Shown one piece after another: positions 1 through 7,500 of a DNA stretch of 14,430 nt. Within the stretch, counting starts at the first letter, position 1. Each line of letters opens with the position of its first letter. The DNA comes from JBFLVQ01 sp040758525 (GTDB lineage Bacteria; Acidobacteriota; Blastocatellia; Chloracidobacteriales; JADJPF01), in contig JBFLVQ010000176.1 of assembly GCA_040758525.1 (NCBI GenBank), forward strand, positions 1-14,430. Reading direction: 5' to 3'. Both the position numbers and the translations under genes were made by a program. Below the pieces are notes generated by a model. That model had not been told where the DNA came from. It ran no database searches and saw only the letters and a program-made list of their open reading frames with translations.

Positions 1-2
1 TG

Positions 3-155
3 GAAGTGTTCAATCTCTTCAACATTGCCAACTATGCAGGATTCTCGCAAGACATCACTTCACCGGACTTTGGCCAACCAAGCACAAGAGTCAACAGTGT
101 GTTTGGTACAGGAGGTCCGCGTGCCTTCCAGTTTGCGATTCGCGCCAACTTCTAA
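3..155 (+). CDS. C-terminal end of a TonB-dependent receptor / Oar-like outer-membrane beta-barrel protein (5' end outside window)
   Basis: An open frame enters from the left edge and ends at TAA 153-155, giving the last 50 residues of a larger protein. The tail starts EVFNLFNIANYAGF, has an FGQP turn, then PRAFQFAIRANF with a terminal phenylalanine. The 'EVFNLFN.AN' and 'PR..QFA.R..F' pattern is the usual last strands of acidobacterial Oar/TonB-dependent receptors, and a final aromatic residue is the BAM recognition signal of outer-membrane barrels. By family it would sit in the outer membrane and import or bind ligands; the substrate cannot be told from this fragment. A strong terminator follows 26 bases later, so the transcription unit ends here. 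A longer overlapping frame (25-216) is rejected because it has no homology pattern and runs through the terminator. Confidence 0.8.
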   Translation, partial: EVFNLFNIANYAGFSQDITSPDFGQPSTRVNSVFGTGGPRAFQFAIRANF

Positions 156-181
156 TTCTGCTCTATCAATAACAGTTTTTC

Positions 182-214
182 CTGGCAAGGCTGAAAATGC
201 CTTGCCAGTTTTTT
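182..214 (+). terminator. Rho-independent terminator after the outer-membrane protein gene
   Basis: Perfect 10-bp stem CTGGCAAGGC (182-191) / GCCTTGCCAG (199-208) with a 7-base loop, followed directly by six T (209-214). This is a textbook intrinsic terminator in plus orientation, correctly placed 26 bases after the stop codon at 155. Confidence 0.92.
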
Positions 215-400
215 AGCACAATCTTAAACCTTATAGTTGAGATTTCTCTCTTTGATTAAGTAGTTGGCGTTATAGCTGATCATAAGAGAGTGTAGACCAA
301 TGTTGTCGGAGATTGTAGGTGAATCAATTATACTCGATTTTCATTTAATCTTCTCGGTTTCATTATTTTTTAGAATGAGAGGTCTTGTTGTGTAAAGCGT

Positions 401-426
401 TGTTAGGCGCTGATGATTGCCTAACA
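401..426. repeat. Hairpin / inverted repeat, 8-bp arms
   Basis: TGTTAGGC (401-408) pairs perfectly with GCCTAACA (419-426) across a 10-base loop. There is no T-run on either side, so it is not a terminator. Function unknown. Confidence 0.45.
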
Positions 427-500
427 CTTAAATGGTTAGTAGTTTATTACTATGCACCACTAAGTAACTATCTCAAAAGCACTGCATGGGCAAGATATCT

Positions 501-567
501 TTAGCCTGGGGTGCAAGCCCCAGAACAGATGGTAAAATCGATCAAGCCTGGAAAGGGCGACAGAAGG
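501..567 (+). repeat. REP-like palindromic element
   Basis: Two modules sit side by side. The first is a hairpin CTGGGG (506-511) TGCAAG CCCCAG (518-523). The second (544-567) contains AAGCCTGGAAAGGGCGACAG. A diverged inverted copy of the second module lies at 1051-1028 (18 of its first 21 bases match). Units of the type 'GCCTGGGG..GCAAGCCCCAG' and 'GCCCTGAAAGGGCGA.AGA' are familiar as dispersed extragenic repeats in acidobacteria and related phyla, where REP elements are typically mobilised by RAYT (TnpA-REP) transposases. That link comes from memory and analogy; no RAYT gene is in this window. Confidence 0.5.
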
Positions 568-572
568 AAATA

Positions 573-900
573 TTGACACCCCCCGCGCCCTAAAAGGGAC
601 GCGGATTCCTTAGTTGCTAACAACTGTCTGAGGTACTAAGGAGCTGGGCAGCATATGAAGATTTATATCCCAAGGTTGATGCTTCTCAGGCGAGTCCAAC
701 GACTGCGCCTCAGCATCCAGCCACCGCCAGCCCGGCGGCGGTTCCTCACAAGGAATGGTTCTGTTTCTCTGCTTAGCGGTTCAAATTTTACGTGGTAGCC
801 TCTCCACCACAACGCCCTATTTGAAATTCAAAGAGCCGCGATGCCTTTTGCCGGTTAGGCTGGTGGGCACTGAACCGGGGTTGGAGTCGCATCCGTATTG
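573..900 (-). mobile_element. Decayed IS200/IS605-family remnant: right end with a tnpB-like tail (candidate omega-RNA end)
   Basis: Read on the minus strand, a short frame ends ...EAQSLDSPEKHQPW... VVSN followed by TAA (at about 611-609). GGAATCCGCG, a GC-rich hairpin (604-583) and GGTGTCAA follow immediately. This layout (tail of the gene, 'GGAATCC', hairpin with a T-rich loop, then 'GTGTCAA') is how many IS1341/IS605-type tnpB elements end, and the 3' end of their omega-RNA lies there. Upstream the frame is broken by stops, and I could not find the TnpB catalytic or zinc-finger motifs. At best this is a 3' fragment of a dead element. The left limit of about 573 rests on the TTGACACC edge; the right limit is a guess. 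Confidence 0.5.
583..604 (-). repeat. Right-end hairpin of the IS605-like remnant
   Basis: On the plus strand CCGCG-CCC (583-590) pairs with GGG-A-CGCGG (596-604) around TAAAA, giving an 8-bp stem with one bulged base. On the minus strand the loop is TTTTA. It sits just inside the GTGTCAA edge, as subterminal hairpins do in this family. Confidence 0.55.
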
Positions 901-955
901 GTTGCCATTCTAGTTATTTCGCTCTTATTTTGCAATGGCTGAGAGCGGCATTCAT

Positions 956-986
956 CCCCGGCCAAGATAAAACATTTTGGCTGGGG
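956..986. repeat. 10-bp hairpin upstream of metH
   Basis: CCCCGGCCAA (956-965) pairs with TTGGCTGGGG (977-986), all ten positions if one G-U pair is allowed, across an 11-base loop. The arm TGGCTGGGGT resembles the GCCTGGGGT arm of the REP-like unit at 504-512, so it is more likely part of a REP-like element than a regulator. It would also fold in any metH leader transcribed from further upstream. Confidence 0.45.
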
Positions 987-1027
987 TCTTTTGCCAGAGA
1001 GGGATAAAGATTTTCCTTAACATCGCG

Positions 1028-1051
1028 ATATCTTTCGCCCTTTCAGGGCTT
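1028..1051 (-). repeat. Inverted copy of the REP-like module
   Basis: On the minus strand this reads AAGCCCTGAAAGGGCGAAAG and onward, matching the module at 544-567 in 18 of its first 21 bases but in opposite orientation. An inner palindrome GCCCT-TTC-AGGGC lies at 1037-1049 on the plus strand. Together the two copies bracket the IS605-like remnant. Confidence 0.5.
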
Positions 1052-1099
1052 CTGAGATGAGGCTGACGCCAAACTGCTAACATGCTATTATTACTGCCT

Positions 1100-4000
1100 A
1101 TGAAAAATACCCGAGTTGAGCAATTTAAAGAATTATTACGTAAGCGTATCCTGGTATTGGACGGTGCTATGGGCACTAGTCTACAAGCCATGAAGCTGAC
1201 TGCTGATGATTTTGGTGGTCCACATCTAGAAGGCTGTAATGAGAATCTGCTGCTTAGTAAGCCGATGGCTGTCGAAGCCGTACATCGTAGTTACTTGGAT
1301 GTCGGTGCCGATCTCATCGAAACCAACACTTTTGGTGGTACGTCAATTGTGCTAGCTGAGTATGGTCTACAAGACAAGGTCTACGAGATCAATATAGCAG
1401 CCGCGAAACTAGCGCGCCGTCTCTGTGATGAGTACTCGACGGCTGATAAACCACGTTTAGTAATTGGCTCTATGGGTCCGACAACCAAGTCGCTCTCACT
1501 GAGAGGTGGTGTGACTTTTGATGAGATGATGGAATCTTACTATCATCAGGCCCGTGCCCTTATTGAAGGTGGTGCTGATATACTGATTCTCGAAACCGCA
1601 CTCGATACCCTCAATCTAAAAGCTGGTGGTATTGCAATAATGCGGCTCTTTGAAGAGCTAGGAGAAGCTTGGCCATTAATGCTCTCTGGTACCATTGAAC
1701 AGACCGGGACAATGTTGGCAGGACAGGCTGTAGAGGCAATCTATACATCACTGCGCCATTTTCATCCTGTCAGTATCGGACTCAATTGCGCAACCGGGCC
1801 ACGCTTTATGACTGATCATATACGCACACTTGCGGCGCTTGCGGACACTGCTGTTAGCTGTGTCCCTAATGCTGGTATTCCTGAAGATGGTATATTCCCA
1901 GATACACCTGAGATACTTGCAGAGGTGTTGACCTCCTTTATTGATAAAGGCTGGGTAAATATGGTTGGTGGCTGTTGTGGCACCACACCTGCGCATATCA
2001 AGTTATTAGTTGAGGCTGTTGCTGGTAAACGGCCACGCACTATCCCACGCTGGCAAGGTACACATGTTTCTGGAATAGACTATTTGAAGTTCGAGGATGA
2101 GAATCGCCCCTATCAGGTTGGCGAGCGTATGAATGTGCTTGGCAGTCGTGCCTTCAAAGAGTTGATAGCAGAGAAAAAATATGAAGAGGCTGCTGAGATT
2201 GGCCGTGCGCAAGTGAAGGCAGGTGCAGCAATACTCGATCTATGTCTGCAAGATCCTGATCGTGATGAGATATCTGATCTATTAGGAGTACTCAGCCATT
2301 TAGTAAACAAGGTGAAAGTGCCTATTATGCTCGACTCGACCGATCATCGTGTCTTTGAGCAAGCATTGAAACTAATTCAAGGCAAAGCAATTCTCAATTC
2401 GATCAATTTAGAGAATGAAGAGGAGCGCTTTGAGCGGGTCTGTCCAATTGCGCGTAAGTATGGCTGTGCAGTTGTGGTAGGTACAATTGATGAGGATCCA
2501 AAACAGGGAATGGGGGTAACGGTAGAGCGCAAGCTTGCTATTGCCGAGCGCTCTTACAAGTTACTCACAGAAAAGTATGGCATTGCGCCAGAAGATATTA
2601 TTTTTGATCCACTTGTCTTCCCTTGTGGTACAGGGGATGTAAATTATATCGGTTCAGCAGAACAGACGATTCGTGGCATTACGGTAATCAAACAGCATTT
2701 TCCCAGAGTAAAGACGATCTTAGGAATTAGCAATGTCTCTTTTGGATTGCCCACTGCCGGTCGTGAAGTGCTCAATTCAGTATTTCTTTACCATTGTGTA
2801 AAAGCAGGACTCGATCTTGCCATTGTCAATTCGCAACGGCTTGAACGTTATCCTTCTATACCAGAAGAGCAGCGCAAGCTCTGCGAGGATCTAATCTTCT
2901 GGCGAGGCAGCGATCCTGTGGCAGCCTTTGCCGCCTATTTCAAAGATAAGAAACAGGTCAAGAAGGTTGTTAAAGAGAATCGTACAGTTGAAGAACGACT
3001 TGCCGACAATATCATACAGGGCAGCAAAGAGGGCCTGATCGACAATTTGAAAGAGGCATTAGAAAAATACGATCCACTTGATGTTATCAATGGTCCATTA
3101 ATGAGCGGTATGAATGAGGTCGGTCGTCTGTTCAACAATAATGAGCTGATTGTTGCAGAAGTATTGCAGAGTGCTGAGGCGATGAAAGCAGCCGTAGCCT
3201 TTCTTGAACCATTAATGCCTAAAGGCGATAGCAGTGGCAAAGGCAGAGTTCTGCTTGCTACTGTCAAAGGTGATGTACACGATATTGGTAAAAACCTTGT
3301 TGAGATCATTCTTGCCAACAATGGTTATGAAGTGATCAATCTAGGCATCAAGATCACTTCCGATAAAATTATTGAGGCAGTACGCGAGCACAAGCCTAGT
3401 ATCATAGGACTGTCGGGACTGTTAGTAAAATCGACTGCCGAGATGGTCAACAGCGCACAGGATCTTGCTGCGGTAGGTATTTCAATTCCTATGATGGTAG
3501 GTGGCGCTGCGCTTACTCGGCGCTTTACTCGTAACCGTATAGGACCCGCTTACCAGAATGGATTGGTCGTTTATGCCAATGATGCAATGGAAGGACTAGA
3601 ATTGGCTAATAAGATCCAAGCACCAGGTGGTATTGAAACTCTTAAGCAGGTGTGGATACCAGAAACGGAAAGCAGCCGTCCGGTTGCTAAGGTCGATATT
3701 CCCAAAGAGAAGGTGATAATCGATTGGAATGTCACTCTTAAGCCAGCGCCTGATTATGTCGAGCATATCGAGGCGAATGCTTCACTGCTAGAGATCTGGG
3801 AGCTTATCAATCCAAAGATGCTTTTTAATAAACATCTAGGTTTTCGCGGTAATTTCCTGGAGAAGGTCGCCGAAGGTGATGAGAAAGCAGTAAAATTGCT
3901 TGAACAGGTCGAAGCTGTAAAAGAAGAGATTCTTGAGCAATGCTATTTCACACCACAGAGTATCTACCGTTTCTTTAAGGCGAATGCAGAAGGCAATCAG

Positions 4001-4576
4001 ATTTTCATTATCGATGGATTAACTGGCGAAGAGTTGGAATGCTTCCATTTCCCGCGCCAGTCCATTGGATCACAACTCTGCTTGAGCGATTTTGTTAAAC
4101 CCAAATCATTAGGATTAGATGACGTTGCTTTCTTTGTCACTACCTGTGGCAAAGGTGTATATGAATTGGCTGAGAAGTTCAAAGCAGAAGGCGAATATCT
4201 TAAATCACATATCATACAAGTGCTGGCCATTGAGAGCGCAGAAGGCTATGCCGAACTTTTGCATAAGAAGATACGTCGTGCTTGGGGTATCATTGACGAT
4301 CCTGATATGACAAAAGAGGAGCTTTTCCTGGCTGATTACCAAGGTGTGCGGGTAAGTTTTGGTTATCCTGCCTGTCCACGCGTTGAGGATCAAGCGCTGT
4401 TATGGCGACTATTGCATCCTGAGCGGATCGGAGTTGCACTTACAGAAGGTTTTATGATGGAGCCACAGGCAAGTGTATCAGCACTTGTCTTTCAGCATCC
4501 ACAAGCGCGCTACTTCTCTATAGGACCAGAGGATGTTGCTGCCTTTGAACAGCAATTTGCTGTTGGGGCAGCATAG
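1100..4576 (+). CDS. metH: Cobalamin-dependent methionine synthase (full length)
   Basis: Transfers a methyl group from 5-methyltetrahydrofolate to homocysteine via methylcobalamin, in the cytoplasm, making methionine and tetrahydrofolate. All four modules are present, numbered from ATG 1100. (1) Homocysteine domain about 10-310, with the zinc cysteines in GLNCATGP (C230) and VGGCCGTTP (C292, C293). (2) Pterin-binding domain about 335-615, beginning near RPYQVGERMNVLG. (3) Helical cap plus cobalamin domain about 630-865, with GDVHDIGKN carrying the cobalt-ligand histidine H727. (4) C-terminal activation domain with RVSFGYPACP and SHP-like FQHPQARYFSIG. At 1158 residues it is slightly shorter than the roughly 1,230 of E. 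coli. The frame opens at ATG 1082, but MKNTRVEQFKELLRKR aligns with the E. coli N-terminus, so I prefer 1100. Neither start has a Shine-Dalgarno. No reactivation partner gene is adjacent. Ends at TAG. Confidence 0.97.
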   Translation: MKNTRVEQFKELLRKRILVLDGAMGTSLQAMKLTADDFGGPHLEGCNENLLLSKPMAVEAVHRSYLDVGADLIETNTFGGTSIVLAEYGLQDKVYEINIAAAKLARRLCDEYSTADKPRLVIGSMGPTTKSLSLRGGVTFDEMMESYYHQARALIEGGADILILETALDTLNLKAGGIAIMRLFEELGEAWPLMLSGTIEQTGTMLAGQAVEAIYTSLRHFHPVSIGLNCATGPRFMTDHIRTLAALADTAVSCVPNAGIPEDGIFPDTPEILAEVLTSFIDKGWVNMVGGCCGTTPAHIKLLVEAVAGKRPRTIPRWQGTHVSGIDYLKFEDENRPYQVGERMNVLGSRAFKELIAEKKYEEAAEIGRAQVKAGAAILDLCLQDPDRDEISDLLGVLSHLVNKVKVPIMLDSTDHRVFEQALKLIQGKAILNSINLENEEERFERVCPIARKYGCAVVVGTIDEDPKQGMGVTVERKLAIAERSYKLLTEKYGIAPEDIIFDPLVFPCGTGDVNYIGSAEQTIRGITVIKQHFPRVKTILGISNVSFGLPTAGREVLNSVFLYHCVKAGLDLAIVNSQRLERYPSIPEEQRKLCEDLIFWRGSDPVAAFAAYFKDKKQVKKVVKENRTVEERLADNIIQGSKEGLIDNLKEALEKYDPLDVINGPLMSGMNEVGRLFNNNELIVAEVLQSAEAMKAAVAFLEPLMPKGDSSGKGRVLLATVKGDVHDIGKNLVEIILANNGYEVINLGIKITSDKIIEAVREHKPSIIGLSGLLVKSTAEMVNSAQDLAAVGISIPMMVGGAALTRRFTRNRIGPAYQNGLVVYANDAMEGLELANKIQAPGGIETLKQVWIPETESSRPVAKVDIPKEKVIIDWNVTLKPAPDYVEHIEANASLLEIWELINPKMLFNKHLGFRGNFLEKVAEGDEKAVKLLEQVEAVKEEILEQCYFTPQSIYRFFKANAEGNQIFIIDGLTGEELECFHFPRQSIGSQLCLSDFVKPKSLGLDDVAFFVTTCGKGVYELAEKFKAEGEYLKSHIIQVLAIESAEGYAELLHKKIRRAWGIIDDPDMTKEELFLADYQGVRVSFGYPACPRVEDQALLWRLLHPERIGVALTEGFMMEPQASVSALVFQHPQARYFSIGPEDVAAFEQQFAVGAA

Positions 4577-4831
4577 TTGATAGATATCCGATTAAGTAGC
4601 GTGCTAGAAGGATTGCCGTCTTAATAGCAACAATCAGACTTGGTGTCTCACGTATGTGGGACTAACAATCAACCTTAACATGGCTTTTGTCGAGGGAAGC
4701 AATGGCCAGGTCTGTATCTCTCTGCAGGCACTGGAAGCAGCTATCAATATAGATAGGCCGATCGCATCCCTAATAAAATAACCGCAAACCATTGCACTAG
4801 ATAGCAGACAATTACTTTAGAATGGAGTTAT
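4577..4831. other. Intergenic region between metH and the acyl-CoA synthetase gene
   Basis: No gene or terminator with a T-run is visible. A 7-bp hairpin with one G-U pair (4645-4651 / 4656-4662, loop GTAT) is the only structure. A 33-codon frame from ATG 4680 lacks an SD and is not called. Confidence 0.5.
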
Positions 4832-6400
4832 ATGATTATTCACAGTCCTTATCCTAAGCTGACAATTCCTGAACTACCATTGACAGTTTTTATGTTACAG
4901 CGATGGCAAGAATGGGGAGATAAACCTGCTCTTATTGATGCCCTCAGTGGACGTACGCTCAGTTATTCCCAATTAGTTAAATATGTACAAGCGGTTGCTG
5001 CTGGTCTTAGTCAACGTGGATTTAGCAAGGGTGATGTTTTTGCTATTTATAGTCCTAATATACCAGAGTATGCGATTGCCTTTCATGCTATTGCTCTGTT
5101 AGGTGGAATCGTCACTACCATTAATCCGCTTTATACAGTCGATGAGTTGGCTTATCAACTTAATGATTCAGGAGCAAAGTATCTGCTTACCATTCCACCT
5201 ATTGTCGAGCGTGCTTTGCAAGCTGCTAGCAAGTCAAAAGTAACAGAAGTGTTTGTTTTTGGAGAAGCCGATGGGGCACTGCCTTTTGCTGCACTATTGC
5301 AAGGTGGTAAAGAAGTGCCTGAAGTTCAGATCAATCCACGCGAAGATACGGTGGCGCTTATGTACTCTAGTGGCACGAGTGGGTTGCCAAAGGGAGTAAT
5401 GCTTACACACTACAATATTGTTGCTAGTCTGCTTGCCCAAGAAGCGTCTTACTATTCTTTTACTAAAGATGAGATTATAGTTGCAGTAATGCCATTTTTC
5501 CATATTGGGGGATTGGTCGCGGTATTAGAATCGGCGCTCTCTAGAGGGCTTACTGCAGTTGTGATATCACGCTTTGATCTGGAACAGTTCCTACAAGCTA
5601 TCCAACAATATAAAGTAACGGTTGCTTCTTTAGTTCCTCCCATTGTGCTTGCACTAGCTAAACATCCTGTGGTGCAGCAATATCAACTCTCCAGTCTTAA
5701 GCTTATCGGTTCTGGGGCGGCTCCTTTAGCCGATAATGTTGCGCGCGCTTGTCAGCAGCGGCTGAATTGTTCAGTAGCGCAGGGCTATGGATTGACCGAG
5801 AGTAGTGGGTTAACGCATGGTGGGGTAGATATATTAAAAAAAGATAGATTGGGAAGTATAGGTCACTGTTTATCGAATATTGAATGTAAGGTAGTAGATA
5901 CGACCACACGTTTGGCGCTAGGCGCCAATCAACAAGGAGAGATCTGTATTCGTGGTCCACATATTATGAAAGGCTACCTCAACCGACCCGAGGCAACCGC
6001 ACAAGCTATTGATGCAGAGGGTTGGTTCTATACTGGTGATATTGGATATGTAGATGATGATGGCTGTTTTTATATTGTCGATAGAGTTAAAGAGTTGATC
6101 AAATACAAAGGCATGCAAGTTGCTCCTGCTGAATTAGAAGGTGTACTGCTTGCACATCCCGCGATTGCTGATGTAGCGGTAGTGCCTGTACATGACGAAG
6201 AGGCTGGCCAAATACCGAAAGCTTTTGTTGTGCTCAAAGGGGAGACCAGCATTGAAGAGATTATTGCTTTTGCTAATGGACGTTTGGCACCACATAAAAG
6301 GGTTCGTCAGGTTGAATTTATCGAAAAGATTCCTAAATCACCAGCAGGAAAGATATTGCGGCGTGTTTTGATTGAGCATGAACAAGCCAAACGGGCTTAA
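4832..6400 (+). CDS. Acyl-CoA synthetase (AMP-forming), 4-coumarate-CoA ligase / long-chain fatty-acid-CoA ligase type
   Basis: Class I adenylate-forming enzyme that activates a carboxylic acid with ATP to an acyl-AMP, then forms the CoA thioester. In the 522-residue product I see the P-loop MYSSGTSGLPKG (about 177-188), PFFHIGG (221-227), the A5 motif GYGLTES (318-324), GEICIRG (369-375), WFYTGD (398-403, ATP-ribose aspartate D403), the hinge VDRVKELIKYKG and the catalytic lysine in KSPAGKILRR (K507). Length is normal for 4CL/FadD-like enzymes. The acid cannot be deduced: medium or long fatty acid is most likely, an aromatic acid is possible. ATG 4832 is preceded by GGAG at 4824-4827. The gene is separated by 255 bases from metH, so probably its own unit. 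No CoA-pathway neighbours are in view. Confidence 0.93.
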   Translation: MIIHSPYPKLTIPELPLTVFMLQRWQEWGDKPALIDALSGRTLSYSQLVKYVQAVAAGLSQRGFSKGDVFAIYSPNIPEYAIAFHAIALLGGIVTTINPLYTVDELAYQLNDSGAKYLLTIPPIVERALQAASKSKVTEVFVFGEADGALPFAALLQGGKEVPEVQINPREDTVALMYSSGTSGLPKGVMLTHYNIVASLLAQEASYYSFTKDEIIVAVMPFFHIGGLVAVLESALSRGLTAVVISRFDLEQFLQAIQQYKVTVASLVPPIVLALAKHPVVQQYQLSSLKLIGSGAAPLADNVARACQQRLNCSVAQGYGLTESSGLTHGGVDILKKDRLGSIGHCLSNIECKVVDTTTRLALGANQQGEICIRGPHIMKGYLNRPEATAQAIDAEGWFYTGDIGYVDDDGCFYIVDRVKELIKYKGMQVAPAELEGVLLAHPAIADVAVVPVHDEEAGQIPKAFVVLKGETSIEEIIAFANGRLAPHKRVRQVEFIEKIPKSPAGKILRRVLIEHEQAKRA

Positions 6401-6446
6401 GCGCGAGTATAGTGTGGAAATGGAGTGCTAGCAAAATGCTTGCACT

Positions 6447-6480
6447 GCTAACTTAATTAAAGTTAAGCAACCTTTTCTTT
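6447..6480 (+). terminator. Weak candidate terminator after the acyl-CoA synthetase gene
   Basis: GC-TAACTT (6447-6454) pairs with AAGTTA-A-GC (6460-6468) around AATTA, with one bulged A. A pyrimidine-rich CCTTTTCTTT follows at 6471-6480. The stem is AU-rich, so efficiency would be low. Confidence 0.35.
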
Positions 6481-6536
6481 TCTCGCGCTATCACAAAGAT
6501 GAAATTTTAACGTTCTATTAAAGAGGGGGAGATGTG

Positions 6537-7481
6537 ATGAAAATAGACTACCTGTTAACCCGTCCGATATCTGCATTAATACTGCTATGTGTAGTGATAG
6601 CAGGAATTACCCCTCCTGCAATGGCTGCACGCGATGATGACGATGATCGGGATGATAGTATTATTTATCTAGCCTACCGAGGCGTGAATGCACAGCGTAT
6701 ATTTGTAAAGTCGTTTAATGGTTCACGCTGGTCTGTTGGTGAACCGGTAAAAGATGCAGAAAGCGATATTGCCCCTGCTATCTATCGCTATGGCAATAGT
6801 ATCTACCTGGTTTATAAGGGGCGCACTAGTGATAAGATCTTTTTCCGTATCTTTGAGAATGGACGCTGGTCACGTGAAATTCAGGTTGGTGATGCACGTA
6901 CCAGTGATTCGCCTAGCTTGAGTTTCTACCAAGGTCGCCTCTATCTCGCTTACAAAGGGGTAACAACTACCAATATCTATGTGCGTAGCTTTGATGGTGG
7001 GCGCTGGTCTGAAGAGACTAAGGTGCCTAATTCCCAGTCAATTGGTGGACCTTCTCTAGCTACTTGTCGGGGTGAACTTTATGTCGCTTATCGTGGTGAA
7101 GGCAGTACACGCCTCTACCTGCGTAGTTTTGATGGGCGTAGCTGGTCAACCGAGAGCCGCTTACCTGAAGCCCGTTCCATTGTGCCTCCTGCAATCTCCA
7201 GTTACAAGAAGGAACTCTATGTGCTCTATCGTGGTGAATCAAAGAAAGCTCTCTTTTGGTTAAAGTGGGATGGCAATCGTTGGACGGATGAGCGTACCGT
7301 GGGTGATTCGGAAACCTCTGCTCCTCCTAGCCTCTTCCGCTTACGTGGTCGTCTATACCTTGCCTATAAGGGAGGTTCGACCAATAACATCTACATACGT
7401 GTCTTTGATGGGCGTAGCTGGACCGACGAAAAGAAAGTGCCAGAAGTAAAATCGGTCGATAGCCCTTCAATTACTGGTTAA
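6537..7481 (+). CDS. Secreted six-repeat beta-propeller-like protein (unknown function, lectin/sialidase-like fold suspected)
   Basis: I do not recognise a named family. The frame opens at GTG 6534, but ATG 6537 has the SD GAGGGGGA (6523-6530) at good spacing. A Sec signal peptide is clear: positive start, hydrophobic core ISALILLCVVIAG, then PPAMA|A at about residue 31. The mature protein opens with an acidic tract DDDDDRDD. Six near-identical repeats follow, starting (GTG as residue 1) at about 43, 90, 136, 182, 228 and 274, a 46-residue period. The consensus is [IL]Y[LV]xY[KR]G...IYxRxFDGxxW[ST]xE..., ending in PS[IL]. The protein ends at SPSITG, so the N-terminal strand could close the ring with the last blade. 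By shape this resembles six-bladed AAL/tectonin-type lectins or sialidase-like propellers. Sugar or surface binding is an inference. No catalytic residues are identifiable. No anchor is seen, so it is periplasmic or exported. Confidence 0.8.
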   Translation: MKIDYLLTRPISALILLCVVIAGITPPAMAARDDDDDRDDSIIYLAYRGVNAQRIFVKSFNGSRWSVGEPVKDAESDIAPAIYRYGNSIYLVYKGRTSDKIFFRIFENGRWSREIQVGDARTSDSPSLSFYQGRLYLAYKGVTTTNIYVRSFDGGRWSEETKVPNSQSIGGPSLATCRGELYVAYRGEGSTRLYLRSFDGRSWSTESRLPEARSIVPPAISSYKKELYVLYRGESKKALFWLKWDGNRWTDERTVGDSETSAPPSLFRLRGRLYLAYKGGSTNNIYIRVFDGRSWTDEKKVPEVKSVDSPSITG

Positions 7482-7500
7482 TATCAGAGATTCTACTGTT

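Larger units (their letters stand above)
215..1099. other. Long gene-free stretch with repeats and a decayed mobile element, upstream of metH
   Basis: No intact protein gene is supported here. The part 215-400 is AT-rich and shows nothing recognisable. From about 400 onward it carries hairpins and REP-like elements (501-567 and 1028-1051) that bracket a decayed IS200/IS605-like right end on the minus strand (about 573-900), listed separately. I see no cobalamin or SAM riboswitch signature in front of metH and no convincing sigma-70 promoter. A 79-codon minus-strand frame at 952-1191 is a shadow made by the repeat and by the antisense of metH. Confidence 0.6.

Noticed and set aside
25..216. 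63-codon plus-strand frame at the left edge
   Set aside because: It overlaps the outer-membrane protein tail in another frame and reads through the terminator hairpin.
501..610. Possible CRISPR repeat or group II intron end, because of the several GC-rich hairpins
   Set aside because: No regularly spaced identical repeats with spacers and no intron domain V or reverse transcriptase; REP-like and IS-end explanations fit better.
952..1191. 79-codon minus-strand frame across the metH start
   Set aside because: It is built from the REP-like module (HLRSPERAKDIA) and the antisense of the conserved metH N-terminus, and has no recognisable protein pattern.
2935..3321. 128-codon minus-strand frame inside metH
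   Set aside because: Lies opposite the highly conserved cap and cobalamin-binding domain of metH; a shadow frame.
4680..4781. 33-codon frame MAFVEGSNGQVCISLQALEA... between metH and the acyl-CoA synthetase gene
   Set aside because: No SD, no family recognised, and short enough to occur by chance; could be a gene relic but not supportable.
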